A stretch of 64,000 nt of DNA from NCBI RefSeq assembly GCF_005217455.1, contig NZ_SZPQ01000004.1, positions 124,001-188,000 of the forward strand. The letters are read 5' to 3'. Source of the stretch: Martelella alba (GTDB lineage: Bacteria > Pseudomonadota > Gammaproteobacteria > Enterobacterales > Enterobacteriaceae). A program made the position numbers and the translations under genes. Position 1 is the first letter of the stretch; each line of letters begins with the position of its first letter. Below the pieces are notes generated by a model. The model did not search any database. It saw nothing but the letters and a program-made list of their open reading frames with translations, and was not told the origin of the DNA. This document shows, one piece after another, positions 10,016 through 20,596 of the stretch.

Positions 10016-10756
10016 CTAATACATGACCTTGTGGCCATACCCGGCCAGGATACCTTTAACCCGCTCCATGGTCTCGGTGCTGGGCGGCTTGACGCCCTCC
10101 AGCTTGTATTCTTCCCCCATGGCGATCCATTTATGCTTGCCCAACTCATGGTAGGGAAGCAGCTCGATTTTCTCGATATTTTGCATATCCTTGGTAAATT
10201 CCCCCAACATATGCACCGACCGGTCATCATCCGACCAACCCGGCACCACCACATAACGAATCCAGGTCCGTTTGTTGATCTTCTGTAAATACCGGGCGAA
10301 GTCCAGTGTTCGGTGATTGGACACGCCCACCAGATTCTGATGGATGTCGTCGTTCATCTCTTTGATGTCCAGCATGACCAAATCGGTGACGTCCAGCAAC
10401 TCATCAATAACAGGATCATAACGCCGCACATAACCGTTGGTATCCAGGCAAGTTGTGATGTTCTCGTTATGGCAGGCGCGAAACCAGTCGCGGACGAATT
10501 CGGCCTGCAGGATGGCCTCGCCGCCCGACGCGGTGACGCCGCCGCCCGAGGCGTTCATAAAGTGCCGGTAGGAAACCACCTCTTTCATGATTTCTTCCAC
10601 CGTGACTTCACGACCGATGTGAGTATCCCAGGTATCCCGGTTGTGGCAGTAAAGACAGCGCATCAGGCAGCCTTGGAAAAAAACGATAAACCGAATACCG
10701 GGACCATCGACGGTTCCGCAGGATTCAAATGAATGGATGCGACCAATAGCTGACAT
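10016..10756 (-). CDS. pflA: Pyruvate formate-lyase activating enzyme
   Basis: A 246-residue radical SAM enzyme that installs the glycyl radical on PflB under anaerobiosis. The iron-sulfur motif CLMRCLYC (Cys30, Cys34, Cys37) and the following HNRDTWD are canonical, as is the glycine-rich SAM motif [11 protein letters not shown]. It lies downstream of pflB on the same strand, separated by a terminator-like hairpin, as in E. coli, where pflA is mostly expressed from its own promoter. Length matches the family. Start at 10756 gives the usual [20 protein letters not shown]. Confidence 0.96.
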   Translation of the reverse strand: MSAIGRIHSFESCGTVDGPGIRFIVFFQGCLMRCLYCHNRDTWDTHIGREVTVEEIMKEVVSYRHFMNASGGGVTASGGEAILQAEFVRDWFRACHNENITTCLDTNGYVRRYDPVIDELLDVTDLVMLDIKEMNDDIHQNLVGVSNHRTLDFARYLQKINKRTWIRYVVVPGWSDDDRSVHMLGEFTKDMQNIEKIELLPYHELGKHKWIAMGEEYKLEGVKPPSTETMERVKGILAGYGHKVMY

Positions 10757-10875
10757 TGCGGGGTTTTCTCCATCTTTGCGGGAAATGTATTTTGGCTTAA
10801 CGCCTTATAATGTGCCGCTAACCAAAACAATCTGACCGGAGGCGTATCGCGATAAAGCCGGTAGCGCATCGGCGA

Positions 10876-10907
10876 GAATAAAAAGGCCCCACTTGCGTGG
10901 AGCCTTT
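10876..10907 (-). terminator. Intrinsic terminator after pflB
   Basis: On the minus strand AAAGGCTCCAC and GTGGGGCCTTT form an 11-bp stem (one G-U pair) with a GCAA tetraloop, followed by a T-rich run. It starts about 30 bases after the pflB stop and separates pflB from pflA. Confidence 0.85.
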
Positions 10908-10938
10908 ATTTTACGCCTTTTCAGACCGCGAAGGAAAC

Positions 10939-13221
10939 TTACATTGACTCGGTAAAGGTCCGGGTAATGACGTCCTTCTGCTGTTCCTTGGTCAGGGAAT
11001 TGAAGCGCACCGCATAACCGGACACACGGATGGTCAGGTTCGGGTAATCTTCCGGATGTTCCATGGCCGCCAACAGCATTTCACGGTTCATGACATTGAC
11101 GTTCAGGTGCTGACCGCCTTCAACGCCGGATTCGTGATGGAAATAACCGTCCATCAGACCGGCCAGATTGGCCCGGCGTACGTCTTCGTCCTTGCCCAGT
11201 GCCTTAGGCACGATGGAGAAGGTATAAGAAATACCGTCTTTCGCATAGGCGAACGGCAGTTTGGCGACAGAGGTCAGCGAGGCGACGGCGCCTTTCTGAT
11301 CGCGGCCGTGCATCGGGTTGGCGCCCGGTCCGAACGGTGCGCCGGCACGGCGTCCGTCAGGCGTATTACCGGTCTTTTTGCCGTACACCACGTTGGAGGT
11401 AATGGTCAGGATGGACTGAGTCGGCGTGGCATTGCGATAGGTCGGCAGTTTCTGGATTTTCCGCATGAAACGTTCAACCAGGTCGCAGGCGATATCATCA
11501 ACGCGGGCATCGTTGTTGCCGAATTGCGGATATTCACCCTCGATTTCGAAATCAACGGCCATACCGTCGGCATCGCGAACCGGTTTAACCTTGGCGTACT
11601 TGATGGCGGACAGCGAGTCGGCGGCAACGGACAGACCGGCGATACCGCAAGCCATGGTACGATAAACGTCGCGATCATGCAGCGCCATCAGCGAAGCTTC
11701 ATAGCTGTACTTATCGTGCATGTAGTGGATGATGTTCAGGGCGGTGACATACTGCTTGGCCAGCCAGTCCATGAAATGATCCATACGGTTTAGCACGACA
11801 TCGTAATTGAGTACGGCATCCTTGATCGGTTCGGTTTTCGGGCCGACCTGGATTTTGGCCTTTTCGTCCATACCGCCGTTGATTGCGTACAGAACCATCT
11901 TGGCCAGGTTGGCGCGGGCGCCAAAGAACTGCATCTGCTTGCCGACCACCATCGGGCTGACGCAGCAGGCAATGGCGTAGTCGTCATTGTTGAAGTCAGG
12001 CCGCATCAAATCGTCGTTTTCATACTGGATGGACGAAGTATCAATGGAAACCTTGGCGGTAAACTTCTTCCAGTTCAACGGCAGTTTTTCCGACCACAGA
12101 ATGGTCATGTTCGGTTCCGGCGCCGGTCCCATGGTGTAAAGGGTGTTTAGGAAACGGAAGCTGTTTTTGGTCACCAGGGTACGGCCATCAACGCCCATAC
12201 CGCCCAGAGACTCGGTAGCCCAGATCGGGTCGCCGGAGAACAGTTCGTCGTATTCCGGGGTACGTAGGAAACGCACCATACGCAGTTTCATCACCAGATG
12301 GTCGATAAGTTCCTGCGCATCTTCTTCAGTGAGTTTGCCGGCTTTCAGGTCGCGCTCAATGAAGATATCCAGGAAAGACGACGTACGGCCGAAGGACATG
12401 GCGGCGCCGTTCTGAGATTTAACGGCGGCCAGATAGCCGAAATAGGTCCATTGAACCGCTTCACGGGCATTGGTGGCCGGGCTGGAGATATCGCAGCCGT
12501 ACTTGGCGGCCATTTCCTTGATTTGAGCCAGAGCGCGATGCTGTTCAGCGATTTCTTCACGCAGGCGGATGGTGGCTTCCAGATCTTCGCCGCTTTCCAG
12601 CTTGCTTTGCAGCGAGGTGAACTGGGCGAACTTATCTTTCATCAGATAGTCGATGCCATACAGCGCGATGCGGCGATAATCGCCGATAATGCGACCACGG
12701 CCGTATGCGTCGGGCAGGCCGGTCAGGGCGCCGGTTTTGCGGCAACGCAGAATATCGGGAGTATAAACGTCGAACACGCCCTGATTGTGGGTCTTGCGGT
12801 AATCGGTAAAGATCTTTTTGATTTCCGGGTCCAGCTCACGGTTGTAAGCCTTGAAGGAATTCTCGATCATCTTGATGCCGCCGAACGGAATAATGGCGCG
12901 TTTTAGCGGCGCATCGGTTTGCAGGCCGACGATCTTTTCCAGCTTCTTATCAATATAACCGGCGTCATGCGCGGTGATGGTAGAGGCGACATCGGTATCG
13001 AAATCCACCGGCGCATGGGTGCGGTTTTCGATCTTGATGCCTTCCATCACTTTGGCCCACAGAGCCGTGGTGGCGGGAGTGGCGCCCGCCAGGAAGGCTT
13101 CATTGCCTTCATAAGGGGTATAGTTCTTCTGGATAAAGTCGCGGACATTGACTTCGTTCTGCCAGTCACCTTTGGTAAAACCTTCCCAGGCTGTGGCAAG
13201 TTTTTCATTCAGATCGGTCAT
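10939..13221 (-). CDS. pflB: Pyruvate formate-lyase
   Basis: A 760-residue glycyl-radical enzyme that cleaves pyruvate with CoA to acetyl-CoA and formate during fermentation. The active-site cysteine pair is in ACCVSPM (about Cys419-Cys420) and the radical glycine in RVSGYAVRF (Gly735, 25 residues from the end), both as in E. coli. The start at 13221 gives [15 protein letters not shown], the family N-terminus; the upstream in-frame codon at 13242 would add seven residues. focA lies 56 bases upstream on the same strand, forming the standard focA-pflB operon. Confidence 0.97.
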   Translation of the reverse strand: MTDLNEKLATAWEGFTKGDWQNEVNVRDFIQKNYTPYEGNEAFLAGATPATTALWAKVMEGIKIENRTHAPVDFDTDVASTITAHDAGYIDKKLEKIVGLQTDAPLKRAIIPFGGIKMIENSFKAYNRELDPEIKKIFTDYRKTHNQGVFDVYTPDILRCRKTGALTGLPDAYGRGRIIGDYRRIALYGIDYLMKDKFAQFTSLQSKLESGEDLEATIRLREEIAEQHRALAQIKEMAAKYGCDISSPATNAREAVQWTYFGYLAAVKSQNGAAMSFGRTSSFLDIFIERDLKAGKLTEEDAQELIDHLVMKLRMVRFLRTPEYDELFSGDPIWATESLGGMGVDGRTLVTKNSFRFLNTLYTMGPAPEPNMTILWSEKLPLNWKKFTAKVSIDTSSIQYENDDLMRPDFNNDDYAIACCVSPMVVGKQMQFFGARANLAKMVLYAINGGMDEKAKIQVGPKTEPIKDAVLNYDVVLNRMDHFMDWLAKQYVTALNIIHYMHDKYSYEASLMALHDRDVYRTMACGIAGLSVAADSLSAIKYAKVKPVRDADGMAVDFEIEGEYPQFGNNDARVDDIACDLVERFMRKIQKLPTYRNATPTQSILTITSNVVYGKKTGNTPDGRRAGAPFGPGANPMHGRDQKGAVASLTSVAKLPFAYAKDGISYTFSIVPKALGKDEDVRRANLAGLMDGYFHHESGVEGGQHLNVNVMNREMLLAAMEHPEDYPNLTIRVSGYAVRFNSLTKEQQKDVITRTFTESM

Positions 13222-13277
13222 TTTATACCTACCTTCTAACATGGATTTTTTAAAATCCGGCTTTACGGCGGACTAAC

Positions 13278-14135
13278 TTAATGTTTTTCACCGCCGCGCA
13301 GATAAATTACCCAATACATCAATCCTACCAACAAGCCACCGCCGATGATGTTACCGATCGTAACCGGAATCAGATTATCCAGTACGAAATGGCTCACGGT
13401 AAGATGCGAAAATTGTTCGGGCGCCATCCCGATGGCCTTCCAGAAATCCGCCCCAGCGAAATTCTTAATGACGATACCCATGGGGATCATGAACATATTG
13501 GCGATACTGTGCTCAAAACCGCTGGAAACGAACATGGAAACCGGAAAAATCATGGCGAACATCTTGTCGGTGAGACTGCGTCCGGAATAGCTCATCCAGA
13601 CCGCCAGGCAGACCAGCAAATTGGCCATAATCCCCAGACAAACCGCTTCGATAAAGGTATGATGAACCTTGTGATCGGCGGTTTGCAAGACATTAAGACC
13701 CCAGCCGCCGTTGGCGACCATATGTTCTCCGGAGAACCAGATAAGGGCGACGAAAACCAGCGCGCCGCACAAGTTGCCGATGTAGACGTTGACCCAGTTG
13801 CGTGCCAGTTGCCCCCAGGTAATCCGTCCACTGGCCTTGGCCACCACGATAAGCACCGTGGAAGTGAACAAATCGGCACCGCAGACCACGACCAGCATCA
13901 ACCCCAAGGAGAAACAGACGCCGCCAATCAGCTTGGAGATGCCATAAGGCATCGCGGCCGTGCCGGTGGTGGCGGTAATATAAAAAGCAAAGGCGATGGA
14001 AATGAAAATGCCCGCGGTAATCGCCAGGAAAAACGTCTTCGCCGGGTGTTTCGTCGCTTTATACACACCGGTTTCTTCTGCGACTTTCGCCATGGCGGCG
14101 GGTAAAAGTAAATCAAAGGGGTTGTCAGCTTTCAC
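13278..14135 (-). CDS. focA: Formate channel FocA
   Basis: A 285-residue member of the FNT family, pentameric inner-membrane channels that move formate (and hydrogen as formic acid) during mixed-acid fermentation. About six membrane helices are visible, with the conserved SSGFEHSIANMF segment that carries the pore histidine, and the N-terminal NPFDLLLPAAMA stretch that contacts PflB in E. coli. It is the first gene of the focA-pflB operon. Length matches E. coli FocA (285). Confidence 0.96.
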   Translation of the reverse strand: MKADNPFDLLLPAAMAKVAEETGVYKATKHPAKTFFLAITAGIFISIAFAFYITATTGTAAMPYGISKLIGGVCFSLGLMLVVVCGADLFTSTVLIVVAKASGRITWGQLARNWVNVYIGNLCGALVFVALIWFSGEHMVANGGWGLNVLQTADHKVHHTFIEAVCLGIMANLLVCLAVWMSYSGRSLTDKMFAMIFPVSMFVSSGFEHSIANMFMIPMGIVIKNFAGADFWKAIGMAPEQFSHLTVSHFVLDNLIPVTIGNIIGGGLLVGLMYWVIYLRGGEKH

Positions 14136-14811
14136 ACTAACTCTCTCGCTAGATATGCAAATAATTCACGTGTTAATTCTAACAAAGCAGTATAGAGCAA
14201 AAATTGACATGGATCATGGTGGCCGGAACTGCGGACCGTTCCGGGGGGGTAAAACAAATAAACTAGCGCATAATATATTGATTTAAATAATAAAAATATA
14301 TTTTAAAATTTACACAAAGATTTGAAAAAGGCATTTTTAGCCCCCTTTTCCCGTTAATGATAAGCTCGATATGTGGCGATTTTGTTTCAGATGGATTCGT
14401 TATCCCGTCACATCTTTACCTTAACACAACAAGCGCGGGACGAAGCCCGGCACCCGGCGTTTGCCGCCGATCGAAATGGGTTGGCGCTTATAACGCCGGC
14501 ATCTCCAAATCCTAACCACGATGCGCCCTCATCCTTCTGGCGTGAAATACGGGGCGATATCCGGCGCAATCGCGTTAAAACGGTGAAAATGCGCAAGTTA
14601 ACCGATAACCGTTGCGACACCTGGAAGCGAGTGATAAAAACGTGGGGACAGGCTGTAATAGTTTACATACCGCAAGCGGCATCGCGACGGCTAGTCAGCG
14701 CGTTCCAGGGACATGGCTGATAATGCGGCCGGGATGCGCGGACGCGGTGGTTAAGCGTTAACTTGACGTATGACGGGTAAATACCTTTTAGGGCTATTTG
14801 GGTGAGGGGAA
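14136..14811. other. focA-serC intergenic region with pfl promoter area
   Basis: A 676-base divergent spacer. It should contain the anaerobic promoters of focA-pflB and the serC promoter. The part near 14260-14330 is very A+T-rich. E. coli has ycaO and ycaP in this gap; neither is present. A 115-codon plus-strand ORF (14373-14720) shows no family features and is probably spurious. Confidence 0.6.
14278..14291. promoter_or_regulatory. Candidate FNR site upstream of focA
   Basis: TTGAT-TTAA-ATAAT matches the FNR consensus TTGAT-N4-ATCAA in 8 of 10 positions and lies about 145 bases before focA. FNR activates the pfl operon in E. coli, so the site is plausible, but the second half-site is imperfect and the region is A+T-rich. 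Confidence 0.35.
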
Positions 14812-15897
14812 ATGAATCAGGTTTATAATTTTAGCGCCGGCCCGGCGATGATCCCGACGGAAGTGCTGCAACGGGCGCAGCAGGAATTGCTTGACTGGCA
14901 CGGATTGGGCACGTCGGTCATGGAAATCAGCCACCGCAGCAAAGAGTTCATCGGGGTGGCGAAAGAGTCCGAACGGGATTTGCGCGATCTGTTAATGATC
15001 CCTGATAATTACCAAGTGTTATTCAGCCATGGCGGCGCTCGCGCGCAATTCGCCGCGATTCCGCTGAACCTGCTGGGCGGTGCGGCCAGCGCCGATTATA
15101 TCGACGGGGGCTATTGGGCGCACAGCGCGGTGGCCGAGGCGCGTAAGTATTGCGACCCGCGGGTTATCGATATCAAAACCCGCGTCGACGGTCTGCGCGC
15201 CGTCCTGCCTATGAGCGAATGGCCGTTGTCCGGCGACGGCGCCTATGTTCATTATTGCCCCAACGAAACTATCGACGGTTTGGCCATAGATGAATTGCCC
15301 GATTTTGGCGACAACGTCGTGGTAGCGGATTATTCTTCCACGCTATTATCCCGGCCGCTGGATGTCAGCCGGTTCGGCGTCATATATGCGGGGGCGCAAA
15401 AGAATATTGGTCCGGCCGGCCTGACGCTGGTTATCGTGCGCGAAGACCTGCTGGGCAAGGCCCGGCGCGAGTTGCCCTCAATCCTGGATTACCAGGTTCT
15501 GGCGGAAAACGATTCCATGTTCAATACCCCGCCAACCTTCGCCTGGTACCTGTCCGGCCTGGTGTTCAAATGGCTCAAGGCCCAGGGCGGCCTGGAGGCG
15601 ATGGATAAGCGGAATCAGGCCAAGGCCGATCTGCTGTATCGTTTTATCGATCATAGCGATTTTTACCGCAACGATGTGGCGCCGGCCAATCGGTCGCGCA
15701 TGAATGTTCCCTTCCTGCTGGCGGATGCCGCCCTGGATAAAGTGTTCCTGGAAGAATCGGTCGCGGCGGGGCTGCATGCCCTTAAAGGGCATCGTGTGGT
15801 AGGCGGTATGCGCGCTTCCCTTTATAATGCCATGCCGCTGGCAGGCGTTGAAGCGCTGGTGGGCTTTATGGCCGATTTCGCCAAACGTCACGGCTAA
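14812..15897 (+). CDS. serC: Phosphoserine aminotransferase
   Basis: A 361-residue PLP enzyme that converts 3-phosphohydroxypyruvate to phosphoserine, and 3-hydroxy-2-oxo-4-phosphonooxybutanoate to 4-phosphohydroxythreonine for pyridoxal phosphate synthesis. The N-terminus [14 protein letters not shown] and the PLP lysine in [14 protein letters not shown] (about residue 198) are typical. The start is ATG 14812 behind GAGGGGAA. It is followed by aroA, with which it forms the classic serC-aroA operon. Confidence 0.97.
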   Translation: MNQVYNFSAGPAMIPTEVLQRAQQELLDWHGLGTSVMEISHRSKEFIGVAKESERDLRDLLMIPDNYQVLFSHGGARAQFAAIPLNLLGGAASADYIDGGYWAHSAVAEARKYCDPRVIDIKTRVDGLRAVLPMSEWPLSGDGAYVHYCPNETIDGLAIDELPDFGDNVVVADYSSTLLSRPLDVSRFGVIYAGAQKNIGPAGLTLVIVREDLLGKARRELPSILDYQVLAENDSMFNTPPTFAWYLSGLVFKWLKAQGGLEAMDKRNQAKADLLYRFIDHSDFYRNDVAPANRSRMNVPFLLADAALDKVFLEESVAAGLHALKGHRVVGGMRASLYNAMPLAGVEALVGFMADFAKRHG

Positions 15898-15933
15898 ACC
15901 GGATCCGCTCCGGCGGCTTCCCGTTCCACGACC

Positions 15934-15961
15934 AATGACCCCGTCCCGCGCCGGGGTCATT
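15934..15961 (+). terminator. Attenuator-like hairpin between serC and aroA
   Basis: AATGACCCCG and CGGGGTCATT form a perfect 10-bp stem with an 8-base loop, 36 bases after the serC stop and 30 before the aroA start. Only a weak T run follows. It may reduce read-through into aroA or stabilise the serC message. Confidence 0.6.
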
Positions 15962-15991
15962 GATTTCATGATGACAAAGAATAGGTTTCAC

Positions 15992-17278
15992 ATGCAGGAT
16001 TCCCTGACCTTACAACCGGTGGCATATATCAATGGCACCGTGAATCTGCCCGGATCGAAAAGCGTTTCCAACCGGGCCCTGCTGTTGGCCGCCATGGCCA
16101 AGGGGACGACCCGGCTGACCAATTTGCTCGATAGCGATGACGTGCGGCATATGCTGGCGGCATTGACCGCACTGGGCGTGACATACCGTCTTAGCGACGA
16201 TCGGCGGCAATGCGAGATAGAGGGGCGGGGGGCGGCCCTGACCGCAAACGCGCCGCTGGAATTGTTTCTCGGCAATGCCGGTACCGCGATGCGGCCGTTG
16301 GCGGCCGCATTGTGCCTGGCCGCCCATGACATCGTCCTGACCGGAGAGCCGCGCATGAAGGAGCGTCCCATCGGACATTTAGTGGATGCCCTGCGCCAGG
16401 GGGGGGCCGACATACACTATTTGGAACAGGAGAATTATCCGCCGCTACGGCTGCGCGGCGGGTTTCGCGGCGGCGATATCGAGGTGGACGGCAGCGTTTC
16501 CAGCCAATTTCTGACCGCATTGCTAATGATGGCGCCGCTGGCGGCCGGCGATACGACAATCCGCATCAAGGGCGAACTGGTTTCCCGGCCCTATATCGAT
16601 ATCACCCTGGCGCTGATGAGCGCCTTTGGCGTGGCCATTACCCATGACGATTACCGGGTCTTCTACATCGCGGGCAACAACGGATACCGCTCTCCGGGAC
16701 ATTATCTGGTTGAAGGCGATGCGTCTTCCGCGTCGTATTTCCTGGCCGCGGCGGCTATTCGCGGCGGCACGGTGCGCGTGACCGGCATAGGCCGCCGCAG
16801 CGTGCAAGGCGACATTCATTTCGCCGACGTTCTGGAACGCATGGGCGCGCAAATCCGCTGGGGCGACGATTTTATCGAATGCACCCGGGGCGAATTGCAT
16901 GGGGTGGATATGGATATGAACGCGATACCCGACGCCGCCATGACCATCGCCACTACCGCGCTGTTCGCCGAGGGAACCACCCGTTTGCGCAACATCTATA
17001 ATTGGCGGGTGAAGGAGACCGACCGCCTGGCGGCCATGGCCGCCGAATTGCGCAAAGTGGGCGCCGAGGTGGTGGAAGGACGCGACAGTATTGAAATCAC
17101 GCCGCCGCCAGCGTTGAAATACACCCGTATCGATACTTATAACGATCACCGGATAGCGATGTGCTTTTCCCTGGTGGCGTTATCGGACACGCCGGTCACC
17201 ATCCTCGATCCGCAATGCACCCATAAGACTTTCCCGGACTATTTCTCGCAGTTGGCCGCCATCAGCACGCCGGCATAA
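15992..17278 (+). CDS. aroA: EPSP synthase (3-phosphoshikimate 1-carboxyvinyltransferase)
   Basis: A 428-residue enzyme of the shikimate pathway that joins shikimate-3-phosphate and PEP to EPSP. Family landmarks are [16 protein letters not shown] near the N-terminus, [17 protein letters not shown] (the Gly-Ala loop of the PEP site), [15 protein letters not shown] and [12 protein letters not shown]. The start at 15992 gives [13 protein letters not shown], matching the E. coli N-terminus; the open frame extends upstream into serC without conserved sequence. The Gly and Ala of the PEP-site loop are those of the ordinary class I enzyme. Confidence 0.97.
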   Translation: MQDSLTLQPVAYINGTVNLPGSKSVSNRALLLAAMAKGTTRLTNLLDSDDVRHMLAALTALGVTYRLSDDRRQCEIEGRGAALTANAPLELFLGNAGTAMRPLAAALCLAAHDIVLTGEPRMKERPIGHLVDALRQGGADIHYLEQENYPPLRLRGGFRGGDIEVDGSVSSQFLTALLMMAPLAAGDTTIRIKGELVSRPYIDITLALMSAFGVAITHDDYRVFYIAGNNGYRSPGHYLVEGDASSASYFLAAAAIRGGTVRVTGIGRRSVQGDIHFADVLERMGAQIRWGDDFIECTRGELHGVDMDMNAIPDAAMTIATTALFAEGTTRLRNIYNWRVKETDRLAAMAAELRKVGAEVVEGRDSIEITPPPALKYTRIDTYNDHRIAMCFSLVALSDTPVTILDPQCTHKTFPDYFSQLAAISTPA

Positions 17279-17456
17279 CACCCTGGCGCCGCGCCGGCTG
17301 CATTATGCGCCCGGCCCGGGGCGAAGCGGCGACATATCCTAATTTCGCCGCCGCCATGCGTAAGGGTAAGCTTTGTTCCATAATGATGCGTATAATGCGG
17401 CGTATGAAATGTCGAATAATGGAAATGGAATAGCCCGCGAAGAGGAGAAGACAACA

Positions 17457-18146
17457 ATGACAGCACAAGTCCCGGTGATTACCATCGATGGACCCAGCGG
17501 CGCAGGGAAAGGTACGCTGTGCAAGGCGTTGGCGGAAACACTGCAATGGCATTTGCTCGATTCGGGGGCCATATACCGGGTTCTGGCGCTGGCGGCGCTG
17601 CACCACCAGGTGGATATCGGGGCCGAAGACGCTCTGGTGCCCCTGGCGGCTCATCTTGACGTTCATTTCAACGTAATGGATGGAGAACTGGGAATTATCC
17701 TGGAAGGTGAAGACGTTGGGCAGGAAATCCGGACTGAAACCGTTGGCAACACCGCCTCGAAAATCGCCGCGTTTCCCCGGGTGCGCGAGGCGCTGTTGCG
17801 CCGCCAGCGCGCTTTTCGCGAAGAGCCGGGGCTGATTGCCGACGGACGCGACATGGGGACCGTGGTATTCGCCGACGCGCCGGTGAAGATTTTCCTCGAC
17901 GCTTCGCCGGAGGAAAGGGCGCTCAGGCGCATGCGGCAGTTGCAGGAAAAGGGGTTTAGTGTTAACTTTGAACGCCTTTTATCTGAGATAAAAGAACGGG
18001 ACGCCCGAGACAGGGGGAGGACGGTCGCGCCATTGATGCCCGCGCCGGATGCCCTGGTGCTGGACTCCACCAGCATGTCCATCGATGAAGTCATCGATCG
18101 CGCGCTGGCGTATTCCCGGAAGATACTGGCGCCGTCCCGGTCCTAG
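17457..18146 (+). CDS. cmk: Cytidylate kinase
   Basis: A 229-residue kinase that phosphorylates CMP and dCMP. It has the P-loop GPSGAGKGT near the N-terminus, [20 protein letters not shown] and the lid segment [11 protein letters not shown]. The start at 17457 follows GAGGAGAAG and gives [12 protein letters not shown]; the upstream ATG at 17373 lacks conservation. It precedes rpsA as in E. coli. The E. coli gene ycaL, which lies between aroA and cmk, is absent here. Confidence 0.96.
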   Translation: MTAQVPVITIDGPSGAGKGTLCKALAETLQWHLLDSGAIYRVLALAALHHQVDIGAEDALVPLAAHLDVHFNVMDGELGIILEGEDVGQEIRTETVGNTASKIAAFPRVREALLRRQRAFREEPGLIADGRDMGTVVFADAPVKIFLDASPEERALRRMRQLQEKGFSVNFERLLSEIKERDARDRGRTVAPLMPAPDALVLDSTSMSIDEVIDRALAYSRKILAPSRS

Positions 18147-18197
18147 CGCGGTTGGCGGCTTGCCGAGGCAGCCGGTTTGACAAACCAGAATGAATTC

Positions 18198-18223
18198 CCC
18201 CGTCGCATGGACAGGCGACGGGG
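18198..18223 (+). promoter_or_regulatory. Hairpin in the cmk-rpsA spacer
   Basis: CCCCGTCGC and GCGACGGGG form a perfect 9-bp stem with an 8-base loop, about 70 bases before the rpsA start. It could end cmk transcripts or belong to the structured rpsA leader through which S1 controls its own translation. There is no T tract, and rpsA has no strong Shine-Dalgarno sequence, as in E. coli. Confidence 0.5.
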
Positions 18224-18292
18224 CGTGTAAAACAACCCCATCAAGCAGGATGCCGGATGGACGTTACTCAAAACACCTGAAGATTATTCAAT

Positions 18293-19969
18293 ATGACCGA
18301 ATCTTTTGCTCAACTCTTTGAAGAATCCCTGAAAGAAATCGAAACCCGCCCCGGTTCAATCGTGCGCGGCACCGTTGTTTCCATTGATAAGGATGTCGTT
18401 CTGGTCGATGCCGGCCTGAAATCCGAATCCGCCATTCCGGCCGAACAATTCAGGAATGCGCAGGGCGAACTGGAAATCCAGGTCGGCGATGAAATCGACG
18501 TTGCGCTCGACGCGGTGGAAGACGGCTTCGGCGAAACGCTGCTGTCCCGTGAAAAAGCCAAACGCCATGAAGCCTGGCTGATGCTGGAAAAAGCCTATGA
18601 AGAAGCCGCGACCGTAACCGGCATCATCAATGGCAAGGTCAAAGGCGGTTTTACGGTTGAACTGAATGGCATCCGCGCGTTCCTGCCCGGCTCGCTGGTC
18701 GATGTGCGCCCGGTACGCGACACCCTGCACCTGGAAGGCAAAGAGCTTGAGTTTAAAGTGATCAAGCTGGACCAGAAACGCAATAACGTCGTGGTTTCCC
18801 GTCGCGCGGTTATTGAATCCGAAAACAGCGCCGAACGCGATCAATTGCTGGAAAACCTGCAGGAAGGCATGGAAGTCAAAGGTATCGTCAAGAACCTTAC
18901 CGACTATGGCGCCTTCGTTGATCTGGGTGGCGTCGACGGCTTGCTGCACATTACCGATATGGCCTGGAAACGCGTCAAGCATCCGAGCGAAATCGTCAAT
19001 GTCGGCGACGAAATCACGGTCAAGGTGCTGAAGTTCGATCGCGAACGCACCCGTGTTTCCCTGGGCCTGAAGCAACTCGGCGAAGATCCGTGGGTCGCTA
19101 TCGCCAAACGTTATCCGGAAGGCACCCGCCTGACCGGCCGTGTCACCAATTTGACCGATTATGGCTGCTTCGTTGAAATCGAAGAAGGCGTCGAAGGTCT
19201 GGTGCATGTTTCCGAAATGGATTGGACCAACAAGAACATCCATCCGTCCAAAGTGGTCAACGTGGGCGATGTGGTGGAAGTCATGGTACTCGATATCGAC
19301 GAGGAACGCCGTCGCATCTCCCTTGGCCTCAAGCAATGCAAACCCAATCCGTGGCAGCAGTTCGCCGAAACCCATAATAAGGGCGACCGCGTCGAAGGCA
19401 AAATCAAATCCATCACCGACTTCGGTATCTTCATCGGTCTGGATGGCGGTATCGACGGTCTGGTGCACCTGTCCGACATCTCCTGGAATGTGGCCGGCGA
19501 AGAAGCCGTGCGCGAATACAAGAAGGGCGATGAAATCGCTGCCGTGGTGCTTCAGGTCGACGCCGAACGTGAGCGTATTTCCCTGGGCGTCAAGCAACTG
19601 GCGGAAGACCCGTTCAATAACTATCTGTCTTTGAATAAGAAAGGCGCTATCGTTACCGGTAAAGTTACCGCAGTGGACGCAAAAGGTGCTACAGTTGAAT
19701 TGGCGGGCGGCGTGGAAGGGTATCTGCGTGCCTCCGAAGCCTCACGTGACCGCGTTGAAGACGCGACACTGGTTCTGAATGTCGGCGACGATGTCGAAGC
19801 GAAATTCACCGGCGTCGATCGTAAAAACCGCGTAGTAAGTTTATCGGTACGTGCCAAGGACGAAGCAGACGAGAAAGACGCCATTGCTTCCGTGAATAGC
19901 AAGCAGGAAGAGACTGGCAATTTCTCCAATGCCATGGCTGAAGCATTCAAAGCGGCTAAAGGCGAATAA
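18293..19969 (+). CDS. rpsA: 30S ribosomal protein S1
   Basis: A 558-residue protein with six S1 (OB-fold) repeats, visible as recurring G-x-V-x-x-(I/L)-x-D-(Y/F)-G-x-F-(V/I) units such as [13 protein letters not shown] and [16 protein letters not shown]1 binds mRNA on the 30S subunit and helps initiation on structured or SD-poor messages. The first two repeats bind the ribosome and the later four bind RNA. E. coli S1 is 557 residues. The gene lies between cmk and ihfB in the conserved order. Codon choice is strongly biased, as expected for a highly expressed gene. Confidence 0.98.
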   Translation: MTESFAQLFEESLKEIETRPGSIVRGTVVSIDKDVVLVDAGLKSESAIPAEQFRNAQGELEIQVGDEIDVALDAVEDGFGETLLSREKAKRHEAWLMLEKAYEEAATVTGIINGKVKGGFTVELNGIRAFLPGSLVDVRPVRDTLHLEGKELEFKVIKLDQKRNNVVVSRRAVIESENSAERDQLLENLQEGMEVKGIVKNLTDYGAFVDLGGVDGLLHITDMAWKRVKHPSEIVNVGDEITVKVLKFDRERTRVSLGLKQLGEDPWVAIAKRYPEGTRLTGRVTNLTDYGCFVEIEEGVEGLVHVSEMDWTNKNIHPSKVVNVGDVVEVMVLDIDEERRRISLGLKQCKPNPWQQFAETHNKGDRVEGKIKSITDFGIFIGLDGGIDGLVHLSDISWNVAGEEAVREYKKGDEIAAVVLQVDAERERISLGVKQLAEDPFNNYLSLNKKGAIVTGKVTAVDAKGATVELAGGVEGYLRASEASRDRVEDATLVLNVGDDVEAKFTGVDRKNRVVSLSVRAKDEADEKDAIASVNSKQEETGNFSNAMAEAFKAAKGE

Positions 19970-20064
19970 TTGAGGGGGAGCGGCGTCACGGCCGCTCCCG
20001 GACGGTAGCTAAGTGAGTCGCGTGTTTGACCGGAAACGGAATAGTGCGCGAACTTGGAGGAATT

Positions 20065-20352
20065 ATGACCAAGTCTGAACTTATTGAAAGACTTGCTGGC
20101 CAGCACGCCCATATACCGGCTAAAGTTGTTGAGGATGCGGTTAAAGAAATGCTTGAACATATGGCGACCACCCTCGCCAGTGGGGAACGCATTGAAATCC
20201 GCGGTTTCGGCAGTTTTTCGCTTCACTACCGTGCCCCGCGTGTCGGACGCAATCCGAAAACCGGCGACAAAGTGGAACTGGAAGGCAAGTATGTTCCACA
20301 TTTCAAACCCGGTAAGGAACTGCGCGATCGCGCCAATATCTATGGTTCGTGA
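20065..20352 (+). CDS. ihfB: Integration host factor beta subunit
   Basis: A 95-residue HU/IHF-family DNA-bending protein. With IhfA it forms IHF, which bends DNA sharply at specific sites in recombination, replication and transcription. The N-terminus [13 protein letters not shown] and the DNA-binding arm [25 protein letters not shown]-type sequence (residues about 46-72, including the intercalating Pro of NPKTG) are diagnostic. The start at 20065 follows TTGGAGGAATT; an upstream in-frame ATG at 20026 is ignored. A good terminator follows. Confidence 0.97.
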   Translation: MTKSELIERLAGQHAHIPAKVVEDAVKEMLEHMATTLASGERIEIRGFGSFSLHYRAPRVGRNPKTGDKVELEGKYVPHFKPGKELRDRANIYGS

Positions 20353-20393
20353 TGTCTTCGACGCCTGGCCGTCGGCATGCGAATCCTCGCCAG

Positions 20394-20420
20394 AAAGACA
20401 CCTTCGGGTGTCTTTTTTTT
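20394..20420 (+). terminator. Intrinsic terminator after ihfB
   Basis: AAAGACACC, a TTCG tetraloop and GGTGTCTTT, running straight into eight T residues. This is a textbook rho-independent terminator 42 bases after the ihfB stop. Confidence 0.95.
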
Positions 20421-20596
20421 GCTCCCCCTCCTTGCGCGTGCTCCCGGGGTTTTGCGGGCGCCGACGCAGACTTTTGTCTGTCCAGGCAACGGCGCGGACA
20501 ATTTTCTAATCGTTACCGGTAAATGCGTGCGGGACACTGGCGCTCGGCCCCCTTGATAGCCGACACTCGGCCATTATTTCTCCGCCGGTCCAATCC

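Noticed and set aside
13281-14105. 274-codon ORF antisense to focA
   Set aside because: Shadow frame of focA with no recognisable product.
14373-14720. 115-codon plus-strand ORF between focA and serC
   Set aside because: No ribosome site, family motif or conserved neighbour role; composition looks random.
18356-19597. 413-codon ORF antisense to rpsA
   Set aside because: A shadow of the strongly biased rpsA codons; no independent signals.
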